From Membranipora membranacea (taxonomy: Eukaryota; Bryozoa; Gymnolaemata; Cheilostomatida; Membraniporidae), in NCBI GenBank assembly GCA_914767715.1, contig OU612073.1, positions 24,676,001 to 24,740,000 on the forward strand: a stretch of 64,000 bases of DNA. Direction: 5' to 3'. Numbering within the stretch: position 1 is the stretch's first letter; each line of letters begins with the position of its first letter. The notes below the pieces were generated by a model. That model searched no databases and was not told the origin of the DNA. It saw only the letters and a program-made list of their open reading frames with translations. Of the stretch, positions 50,201 through 60,900 are shown piece after piece. The position numbers and the translations under genes are program-made.

Positions 50201-50640
50201 CTGTATTTGAATCATTCACAATCACAGTTTGGTCTCAAAAGAAGACATCTGAACAAGCACAGGTTGTCTCTGTAGGGGGGTGAGGATTGTCCATCTATGT
50301 AACAGTGTGTACACACTTTAGTTCCTTGATGTAATGAGCCATCCGGGCGAAATAATTCAGTTTTTTCAATCAGATCCGAATCTAGTATTTCATCTATAAT
50401 GGTGAGTAATTTGCTGAGGGATTTGATTCTCACTGGGTATTTTGAAATAAATGCTGGCATTGTGAACACTGTGGAATGGAAATGATGTCAATTCATGAGT
50501 AACTTGATGTTGCAACACAAAACCTAGGCTACAGTTAACCTTAACTTGACACTGTATTTTGTTGGGCCGAATGGTAGTGAAAGCTTTTTTCAGATCTTTG
50601 TGCTCGATTAATTGAATCAAAATGAATTTCTCTTGCACAT
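47250..50640 (-). pseudogene. Decayed DNA polymerase B of Polinton/Maverick type
   Basis: Fragments of a family-B, protein-primed-type DNA polymerase lie in order on the minus strand in shifting frames. Near 50270 is a PYRDNLCLFRCL motif, common in the N-terminal part of these polymerases. At about 49900 is an exonuclease-like FNGQKYDINVIR, and near 49750 LDITNYLAPGFSY. At 47920 down to 47850 are YDADAL and FVECDFEVPE. At 47450 is PITLGFSIL, and near 47340 a motif C relic MDIDSAYFA (from the D-T-D-S type). Stops and frameshifts occur throughout, and a tandem satellite (48584-49345) separates the exonuclease part from the polymerase part. No integrase, ATPase or capsid gene was recognised beside it. 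The element is dead. Confidence 0.75.
48584..49345. repeat. Tandem satellite, eight units of about 101-110 bp
   Basis: Unit starts near 48584, 48691, 48801, 48906, 49016, 49119, 49226 and 49327. Each unit has ACCACAATTATAA, GTTTGTTGCGCGAGAGGCCC, a B-box-like GAGTTCAA(A/G)TCCCGG, a run of T and TCTTTCACTACTTGGTGG. The B-box-like part and the T run suggest that the unit came from a tRNA-like sequence. The array interrupts the polymerase B pseudogene. Confidence 0.92.
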
Positions 50641-53638
50641 TTTGATATTGAAGTAAGTCCTAATGGCAGACCGGTTGTGCGTAAGTGAGGAGTGAAGCGA
50701 AATGTTTTTTCACTTGAGGTATTTTGACTTGTTTTATTGAATCATTGTGGTTCAAAGTTCTGTTTCCAACAGTTTCTTGGAATCGAGTGTCGTTTCATCT
50801 AGTACTGGTAATTGGTATTTGCACTGTTGTTTTTTCGAGATGTATAATTTTTCTCAACGGCTGAATGGTTACCCACCAAGTAGGCTGTCATGTTGTGTCA
50901 AGTTGTGACATTTTAGGGCATACTTCCTCCAGAAGGATGTGGGGCAAATTTGAAAAAAGATCACAGCGTGTACAACATAAAATGATTCCAAGATGCCTAA
51001 TATTGTATCCAATTGATGACCCATGGTACTTACGAGGATGATGGTTCCAGGGCCTTTTCTCAATGATGAAGACTGCAACAAAAATGAATGAATGAAAATA
51101 AAATATGCATGGACAAAATCTGTAAAACATATTCCATATAGCATGTAATTATCCGCCCACAAAGTTTGACCAGACAATTTTTTAGTCTGATTTTCTCAAC
51201 ATGGGAATTCAATGTAGGTCAATTTAGGAATATTTACATCCTCGAGTTAATTGATGCGTCGCAATTATCAATAATTGTCTTTTTTAGGGAGTGTGGTGGA
51301 TTTGATCTCCCTGCAACACGTGAAAATAATCATAAAAAAACTTCTTAGACACTCAAATGTACAAATGTATTGTCATTCCTGTGGATATTTCGTAGGGATT
51401 GATTGTTATCCAAGTGAATTAAAAATTACTAATGGTGCTTATCTGATGACGGAGAGGTTGAAATTAAAATCTTCTATTTTTAGATGATGCACGATCAGAT
51501 CTGGGGATGGTAGGAGAGCCTCCTCTCTCTGAGTGCTATTTCACACGGTTGGAGGTGCTACCTCTCCAGCTGACTTGGACAACAGTTCTGCTTCATCTTC
51601 TGAGTCATCAGATCCTCAACAAATATGGTATTCCCTTTGGCAAAAGCAAAAGCTTTGAGTAAGAAATGAGTCCCATCCTCTGTACAATTGTATAATTCTT
51701 CACACCAATCCGTGAGTGTCCTCACGTAATGCCTATAAATTCAGGCCCATATGCTGCCGCATCACTAAGCGCCAGTGCTGTTTTTTTTAATTACTTTATG
51801 AAATTTTACAGCAACAATTTATGTATAACTGAGTTACACCGAGAGCTGTCACACATACATAAATTTCTTTAACATCCTCGCCATGATATTGTATGTACAA
51901 ATACAAATCAATACAAAATCAACCAAAAAAAATCTTTTTCTAAAATTATTGAATAACAACAGCTCAACAAGTTTGTATCTGATCAATCACACTTCTAAAT
52001 TACTTTTTTTCAATCAGACAACCATGACAGGGTCATTTAGATCACTTGGTGTTCAAACAAAAGGTTGAGTGTAGGACAATGGTAATTAAGTGTTACCCGT
52101 CACGGTTCAGAATTCATCACAACAATCTGTAAAACTGAAAAAGCTGAACATTTTTTAAGTAAATGCAACACTAGGCTTTTCCATATGAAACAACTCAAAC
52201 AGATGGACTTTTAACCTTTTACCAAACCTATCTGAAACCTGCATTTTCTAATCCCTGCCGACAATCATGGTTCTCTATTTTAGCTGACAAAGACAAAATC
52301 CAACTTAAAAACTGCAAAACTGAGAGACAGCCACTAAAATGATTTATATTAATTTTGAATGTTATGAAGAAGGTTTATCACTTTTGAACATGATTACTGT
52401 CAATAGATTCTTATTTTCTATGTCGCAACATTATTTTAGTAAGATATGGGGCATCCCAAGCCATCCAACTTTTAGTCGTAGGAGATTTAATACTTTCAAA
52501 TCATCATTTCGCAGACATTTGATTTGTAGAGCCAAAAAGTGTCGGACTGAGAATAGAAAGAAGACCTTTTTTAGTTTTTTTGAGACATTAAAGTTCATAA
52601 TTATTTTCTTCTTCTTTCTATTTTTAATATAGCAAGCCTATTGTTAACGTTGTTGCGATGATACACGGTGTAAAATACACATACATATATTAAAACTGTA
52701 GGTTTGGGAAAAATCCCAAAAAAGAGTGAGCTTACCCTGAGAAAGGCCTCCTTCCTCTGCTTGTGGCTCATTATCTAAAGATAATAGGAGAACCTCTTCC
52801 TCGTCATTAATAAAGTTCTCCTAGATGAGATAAGGTCAGATTTTGTTGAAACTCTCTCAGAAATTTGCTAATTAAAAAGTAGGTTGAATGATATGATTCA
52901 GTTGTCTTCTTAATGAGCATGGGCACGTAACTCCGTTAACAGAAAGAGCAATACAAGTGATTTCAATATTTTGACGTTTCAATTGGCACTGCATTCATTA
53001 CGTTTTAGACAAGATAGAATGAGACAAATTTTAGCTGTAACACCATCTCTTTCTCAAATCTTCATTTTTTAAGTTCTGCCAACTCCACTTCCAATCTACT
53101 GCTTGACTCTTTTGCTTTGTCATTGAGTACAGTCTTGGCAAAACCCGATCATATTTTTTATGTTTTGGAGGCATCTAGAATTATATCAAAAAAAGTTTTG
53201 TTTGGGAAATCATTTTTACCTTATACATTTTTTGCCTTAATCGAGAAATAAATTGAGCTTAGGCTACGTCAGTGTAAAATTGGATGCAGTTATCCTCAAC
53301 CAGTATCAAATGCATTGAGCACATTGGAATGTCATGTCTGTACCACACTATCTTCAAAACAAAGATTCAATGCTTCTTTTCATCTCAAAATATTTAATGA
53401 AGAATAAAAACAAAACGATCAGTTCACCTCTACCATTGGCTAGAAACAAGGACTTGCTACGCTACTAGACTTAAAATTTTTCATCTTATTATGCATTTAT
53501 TAATATTGTCATATTCATCTTTTTATAGTAAAAATATATATCCTCATGTTTAACAAGTAGCCTGTTTTATCTTTGATAATGATGTATTTAATACAGTGAA
53601 ACTCACACTAAATTCATTCATATACATCATACAAAATA

Positions 53639-53697
53639 TATCATAGACATTAGATCATAGACATAAGATCATAGACATTAGATCATAGACATTAATA
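53639..53697. repeat. Short tandem repeat, ATCATAGACATTAG unit x4
   Basis: Four adjacent copies of a 14-15 bp unit, (AG)ATCATAGACATTA or ATCATAGACATAAG, in the gene-poor region. Confidence 0.9.
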
Positions 53698-54330
53698 TTC
53701 GTTGAATAAAAATCTTAGCGATATTACAAGAGAGATTGGTAATAATTCAAAAGATCAATGTGGATATTACAATTACAATTTAAATCATGACAAAAATGTA
53801 ATTGATCATCATGGCTTCGGTACAGTAAAAAATGTAGAATGGATAGTTTCTTTTTGGGTATATACACTTCAGATGGAGAATCAAGCATTTGTGTTCTTAT
53901 TATTGTATTGTCATCAGTCATGCATTCGGTCTCACATTGATAAAAAGAAGACCAAAGTCCGCCCTCATCGCATCAGTATAGCTTTGCTTTGAGCGCCTAG
54001 AGGTTTAATTGTTGGGCTGTCCCACACTGTTGATATGAGAATCCACAAGGAGTGTATGTTAAGAGATATCGCACAAAAGATATTTTCCTTTTGCAAACAG
54101 ATTTTCTGTAAGCAAATGTAATTACAGTGGTAAGACCATTTTGTAAATATATCAGCAACATCTGGAGATTCAGCAGCTGATGACATCACGTTATCCAGAC
54201 ATAAAAGTCTTCAATATCTGGTAGACCCTCAATCATTATGGTCCGTCCCATGCCTAGAATGAGTGGTCCACTCCCGAATCGAATGAAGAATGCTTGCGAT
54301 TTCCATGATGATAAAATATAAATTAAGAAC

Positions 54331-54403
54331 TGCCGCAGCCAGGATTTGAACCAAACATCTCGCATATAAGTCGTTGTCGTTGCGGGTCCTCAACTACACT
54401 GAA
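54331..54403 (-). repeat. tRNA-like fragment with B box
   Basis: The minus strand carries a consensus B box, GGTTCAAATCC, followed by TGGCTGCGGCA. An A-box-like part is weak and the stems do not close. It is probably a tRNA pseudogene or SINE head. Confidence 0.5.
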
Positions 54404-55052
54404 CAGGCGCAAACCAATGCAAACGGAAGTTGACCTGAATTCTAAACCCATGTATCAATTGGCCCTCAAATGGATGTTACATCGACATATGGGACCATAG
54501 TGAATGAGCTTTATGAGGAACAGTATTATTATTTTCTGATGAAGTTTTTGCAAATCAATATAAGCCTCTTCTATGGCAGGGGAACTCATGGTATCAGAAT
54601 TTTCCATTAGGTTATTGAGCAAGTGAGTCAAACCACTCATACTGAGCCCTGATGAAGAGGGATGAAAGAGCCATCACATATAAACTCATAGTGGATAATG
54701 GGAAATTGAAGAAAAGACACAAACAGTGTGAAAACGTCATGATTCAAAGAAAACTTGCCTGTTTTTGTTATTTAGGGGAAATCATCCAGGACAATTAACT
54801 GACTTATGCCTTTTGATACAGCTGTCACTAAGAATACATACAACTTACAGCAATCATTTCCTAATCTTTTCTAGCGGTAGATGTAATAACACTGAACCAT
54901 ATATTATTTATAGCAATTACAATGTCCAACTATGAGGCTGTGTAATTGTGTGTGTGAGTGTGCGCACTTATCCGTTTTGTTGCATTTGAACTAATTGTTT
55001 TACAGTTTGCTATTGCCTACTACTTGATAGATTTTGATATCCTTGTATGCTG

Positions 55053-55095
55053 AAGGACTGCGCTCTCAACAACTGAGCCATCTCCACCACCTCCT
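55053..55095 (-). repeat. tRNA-like A-box fragment
   Basis: The minus strand reads GGAGATGGCTCAGTTGTTGA then GAGCGCAGTCC, which resembles the 5' half of a tRNA (acceptor to D arm), with no matching 3' half next to it. It is likely a broken tRNA-derived repeat. Confidence 0.5.
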
Positions 55096-55203
55096 GTAAA
55101 TCATGATTATCCTTAACATGGGAGTATACTCTACATGGTTGGATGAAATCAATATTTTTTCTTCCTTTTAGAGCAAAGGAAAAAATAACGACATTCCTTG
55201 TAT

Positions 55204-55545
55204 ATGATGGTTTGTTATTGCCTTAATTTTATGATTTGATAGATTTTGATATCCTGCTTCGTACTCATTTTGGGGAGATCATAAATGTACATTCATAATT
55301 ATTAGTATTTAATGGAAGGATACCCTACATATTTGGAGGGAATTAATGTGTTTCCTTCCTTTCCTTGTAAATGAAATGTAAATGATGGTTTGTTATTGCC
55401 TAAATTTTATGATTTGATAGATTTTGTTATCCTGTTTCGTACTCATTTTGGGGAGATCATAAATGTACATTCATAATTATTAGTATTTAATGGAAGGATA
55501 CCTTACATATTGGGAGGGAATTAATGTGTTTCCTTCCTTTTTTTC
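55204..55545. repeat. 178 bp unit duplicated in tandem
   Basis: Two adjacent copies (starts 55204 and 55382) of a unit with ATGATGGTTTGTTATTGCC, TTTTGGGGAGATCATAAATG and GGGAATTAATGTGTTTCCTT, about 95 per cent alike by eye. A weaker partial third copy is visible near 55005-55050. Confidence 0.88.
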
Positions 55546-57930
55546 AGACCCAGGGGTGCTGGTTGCACTACAGTAGAGATCAGATGATTATTATAAAGGA
55601 TTAAATAACGAGATTCCCTGTAAATAATAGGTTTCATGATTCTGCCGGTGAACACTTGTGTTATTTGGAGATGGTTTCATCAAGTATGTTTCAAAGAAGT
55701 GATTATAAACTGACGCAGTTCTAGTAAAATAATGTCATTCCACTGTAAATGATATTGCCTATGATTTTGCTCTGTTAGCATTCCTTCTGTTTCATTTTGT
55801 CGTTTGTACGTTTTAACAAGTTATAATTTATAAGTATATTGACTAAAAATGAAGCAACGACCTGGTAGAGAGGCAAAATCAAAATTAACACAATCAGTGA
55901 GGTTACATTAACTAGACTTAGTTAGGTGAATTGAGGGTGACCTGCCCTAACAGTTTCACAACATCTCTATGTATCAAGGATGGCACTGCGGTGTACTGAA
56001 CATACAAGTGATAAGGCTGGTTGATGGAGCCCTTGGCTCACACCCTCCCCTCAATGGTTCCATGATTAGCAATCAAGAAATACAGTATGGTTATGTTTTT
56101 TATCAGAAAATCATGTTTTGCAAATTCTCAATCAAAAAGTTAATGGTCCACTGATATTTACTGAGTGCTGCTCTAATCTGAAAAACAGAAAAATCGCAGT
56201 GACAGCTCTGGTACCATTACCAAGAAAACAATGAACTGTTATCTATCTGGGTTTGGCTTTGCTGTGCTCCTCCGGCTAAAAGTCAGCTAAAGCTCAGCCA
56301 CTCACTCTTTCGGGTCACAAATTAGCAACATTTAGGACACACTTAGCTGATGTTTAGCCATATCTTGGCTGTCTTGTTTCAAGCGTCTATCCCTCAGTCA
56401 ACATGCCATTTCATATTTTATATACAAAAATGGCACAAATTGATTAAATAACGCAAAATACAACTCATCGGAGTGTAATCAAGCTGCAGTGACCAATAGA
56501 CACAACATCTCACAGTCACATAAGCTCTGTTGTGTAAATTGATGATGTAAGGTTTCTCTACAATGAAGATCAATCTACCTGGCTGATTGATAGCAGTGCT
56601 GATGAAATCATTGTTAAGAGGTTGCTGAGGTTGCCCCACACATATTCTATGCAACAAATATCTTTTCAGGTCTGCATTCTCACCTAAAGATTAAGCAAGA
56701 ACCTTGTGTGATGTCATTTCACCTGTGTCTGCTTAATTCATAGAAATATAATACCTCAATAGCATAATAATGGTATGAAACAACAAAAAAGACATCTCTG
56801 TATCTACCCCTGCATTTGACCTTTGACCTGTGTTTGACCCTGCATCGACACCTTCATATGCCGGATGCGTGTCCGATGTGTTTGAACTTCCTCTGTACAC
56901 CTGGATTTTACCCCTGATTTTTGCTTTTCGCTTTTGCAATTTTCACCAATGATTTTTACATATGCATTTTGCCCCTGCACCTGCTCCTCTGAAAGGGTGA
57001 GCCAAAGTGCAAAATTTAAAATGTACGCAATATTACACAACTAAATTCCATGAAAGTTTTTGCTAATGATACCACTGGTGATTCTAGTAAAGATTTTCCT
57101 AATTCCTTGGTTGAAAGATTTGGATACCTTTCACTAACACTCAGTACCAACCAGATCTGACATTGTTGTGCTGCAAAACTCCATTCCCATTAATACACAA
57201 TCATGGAAATTAAATAACATCGTTAAAAGTCATTCAAGACTTCCCGCAGATACTGCTTCCTTTATGCGAATTGTTTACAGTAAAGGAATTCAGAGCTCTT
57301 CTTTATGAATATAATGCCTGTTGCAGTTTATTGAGCATGTACAGTAAAATAAACTGAACAACCCGCAGTTTATATTTCAGGATCAGCTAGCATGAGCTGG
57401 ATATAGTATATGATGGAATTGTCATTTACTGAGGAGAGTTTCTACGATGCAGTTAATCTCATTGATTCACATCTGTGATCACTCTAGAGACTGACCCTGG
57501 AGTCTGTACAGTTTAGCTTTGTGCTGATGATACCTGTGATTGGTACATTACTACCACTCGGCTAATACTGTCTAAGTACACTCTAATCAGGACAGTTCTA
57601 GAATCTAGAATCGGTGACCGCTGTAAAAGATTAGATCAACATTTAGACAGCGAACAAATTGATCATCGAAATCTGCGCAATCTGTTAAGTTACTTTAACT
57701 TGACCTACTTATTAAATTAAGGGCGTTCTCTTTGGTAAAGCATCAGTCCCAACACTTTTTGTAACATACTGTTTTGTGACATTGAAATTGAATAAATCTG
57801 TGCTCAAATGTACCCGAGTGGTTTATGGATTAACAGAAATACATTGGATTATGATATAATTTAACCTAATGTATGTCTTTTTACAAGTGGAAAGAGAGTA
57901 TATAGATTTTGTTGATTTTACCCAGTGACT

Positions 57931-60900
57931 ATGAAGGAAGCGAGACAGGAGCAAGGTTGTCAAGGCCTTGGACAGCATGGCTATGGTAGGGATGAGGATA
58001 CAGTTTATTTGGATGATCACAGTAAGTTATGTATTAATGACTTGTAAATAGTGATTTTCTTCTTACTTAAGAGTAAGAAAATCCCTTGATTAAACACTTC
58101 TTTCAAATTTGCATATACAATATGATGTTTGTGTTTACTTGTATTTCATGCTGTTTGCTAAGGAACAGAAGATTGGGCTGCCCCTAAAGAGGGACGCAAG
58201 GTGCCCTAATCCTCATACTGAGAATGTGATACATTCTAGAAAACTAGAATGCATCCTAGAGATGAGGTCATAGGCTCTATGACCTCCTAATCATAAGTGT
58301 GCAGCAAGCTGCCAAAACTGAATTGGCACTAATCGGCCATTGGCAGTGACACTTTGATCTTAGCCAATAGGCCGAAAAGCTTTCATGAACAACAGAGTAA
58401 GATTTTTGGTTGAAGGCTACATGTATATGAAAACCTTATCCGAGAGTCAATCCGTGTCTCTTTGTGTTTTATAGTGAAATCGGAGTCTACCTTTGAGACC
58501 CTAACATCTTGTCGCTGGATAGTGTTATACATGTGCTGCTTCTGCTACCTCCTGATTAATGCCATGAGAAATTGCGCTACCATCACCATGGTTTGCATGA
58601 TCAAGGAGTCTAACAGAAGCGCTGATTTGAGTAAGGAATACAACTCCACTCTTCAGGATATAAATAATGTAGGTTATTCTGTCGTTGTATAGCCTCTCCA
58701 GTATCATCACACTGCCACATAATGATACTCTATAGCGATCCACGGGTGGATGTTGCACATGGAAATTCAAGAAGTTTGTAGAATAGCACCAGATTAATTT
58801 CCTAAGCTATCTTTATTGCTACCATGAAAGCTATTATCACAACAGGCAATAATTTTATTAGACTAAAGTAATTTTTTTGTTGTGCAAGTCAGGCGACCTG
58901 CAGGGAGCCATTAAAACAAGCATATAAACAAAACATACTACATACTTCTGATTGATTTTTTGCGGCTGGACTGTTCAAGTTATGATTGCAGTGCTGTCAA
59001 CATCAAGAACAACATACAAACTGTTTTTACCATTTTCAGTCAGGTTCTGGCGAAATAGAATGGGACAAAAAAGAACAGGGATATGTGCTTTCTGCATTCT
59101 ATCTAGGATATGTTTTCACGCAAACTCCTTCTGGGGCACTAGCCGGAAGATTTGGTGGTAAAAGAGTTCTTTTGATTGGTCAAATCATACTCACTCTGGC
59201 TACAATCTCAACTCCTTTAGCAGCAAGGTTTGTGTTTGCAATTACCAACTGCATGATGACAATATGTTTTTAATACCATATAATCATTTAAAGTGACTAG
59301 TAGTAAAATCATTTCAAATAAAATCAAAATATATGTTATTGGTGATAGTGAAAGTCAGCTTTACTGTAAAAGCTAAATGGGCCCCATTTATTTAGTTTAA
59401 ACCACTGTTAGATGTGTAGCCTAAGTAGTTCCATGCTTATTATATAAATTGCTTTGGCAAGTGGTGAGTTGTTGTTGTTTTCCTCAGGTTTGATGGCAGA
59501 AGATATGATATATCTGCTGTACTAGTTATAATACTACGTGTGATCTCTGGCATGGCTTCTGGTGCAGTAGGTCCTAGCGTGATGAATATCATCGGGCAAT
59601 GGTTTCCCAAATATGAAAGGAGTAAAGCCACCGCTCTGGTGTACAGTGGTAATTTTGTAAGTAAATTTGATTGATAATGTGGTCTGATACGTTGATTATT
59701 TTCTGTTTTGTCTGGTTGGATTAGCATTCATTAGCCAGAAAAGAAAGCTCTTTTGGGATAGCATTGGAAAAAAGGAGGCATCAAAGCAGATCGCTTTGCA
59801 AAAAGTAATTACTATTTTCAGTCGGTTTTAGGTTTTTTTTTACTGAGACAACCATTTTGGATCTTTTGCCTGTTTGAGAGTGATACTTGTACCCATAGGA
59901 TTGAATTATAAACTTGATTGACAGCAACAAATTTTAATACCAAGCATACCAAGTAAAATTTCCGAAATAATAATCAACCGTAAATCACCAAACTATCTTA
60001 CTATCACTGGATGCTCAGATTTGATCATTATTTTTGGTTTAATAGTCCGGGAATATATTAGTGCTCGGTCTTGGAGGGTACTTATGTGAGTGGAAGTCTT
60101 TAGACGGTGGATGGCCGACACCTTATTACTTCACGGGCGGACTCAGTGTGATATTCTGTATACTGTGGTTGTTTCTCGGGTTTAATTCTCCAGCTGAACA
60201 TCCAAGAATATCGAGGAAGGAGCTTGAATACATCAATTACTATAATGACTCAGCAATGGGAGGCGTAAGGGTATGTTTGTTATTCAAGCTGATGAGTCAT
60301 GCCTCTCTAATCCTGAAGCTTTATCCATTTGAGCAGTAGCACCTTGTTGACAAGGCTAGGACATGAAGCCCGTGGCCCCGTGGCCCGTGGCCCCGTGGGT
60401 CGTGGCCAGTGACTGTATGCCAAGACTATATTGTAAGAGTTTGGGTGAAATTCAATGTGCAAGTTTGATTGGCCACACAGTATTTTGAAGTTCTCAGGAA
60501 CATTGACGCTTTGGTAAAAAACATTGGCCTTATTGGAAACACCGACTTACTCTGGCAATACATATCAGTGTTGCTTGATGTTCCAAATCAGAATTCCCGA
60601 AACTGCCAGTTTTAGGGTTATAGGTTTTTCAGATACTCCTTTAATTTATGTAAAGAATGGAGTTAGCTACAAAAAAACCCAACCCCAACATGTTTGGCCG
60701 CTCTGTTTACTTTGAAGTATTTTTATACACTCATGTTCATAACTAACTTAGCGGTTTTGGTCAACTGCACTCCTATCCTCTTCGAAAACCAACAATAGAT
60801 ACAAGTAAATCGTAAATATCGTAAATAATGTGTATTAATCGCTACTGGAACAGATGGAACATTTTACTAGAACAAAAACCTTGTTTTCAGCTGGATAAAG

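Larger units (their letters stand above)
50641..57930. other. Gene-poor intergenic region with repeat debris
   Basis: No intact gene is recognised over 7.3 kb. Short open frames at 50869-51177 (minus) and 52339-52632 (plus) have no motif I know; they may be further debris of the element that left the polymerase remnant. Recognisable items are the tRNA-like fragments at 54331-54403 and 55053-55095 and tandem repeats at 53639-53697 and 55204-55545, listed separately. The promoter of the SLC17 gene should lie at the right edge. Confidence 0.5.

Noticed and set aside
52339-52632. 97-codon plus-strand ORF as a transposon capsid or other gene
   Set aside because: No recognisable motif; the C-terminal half is poly-Phe from AT-rich DNA.
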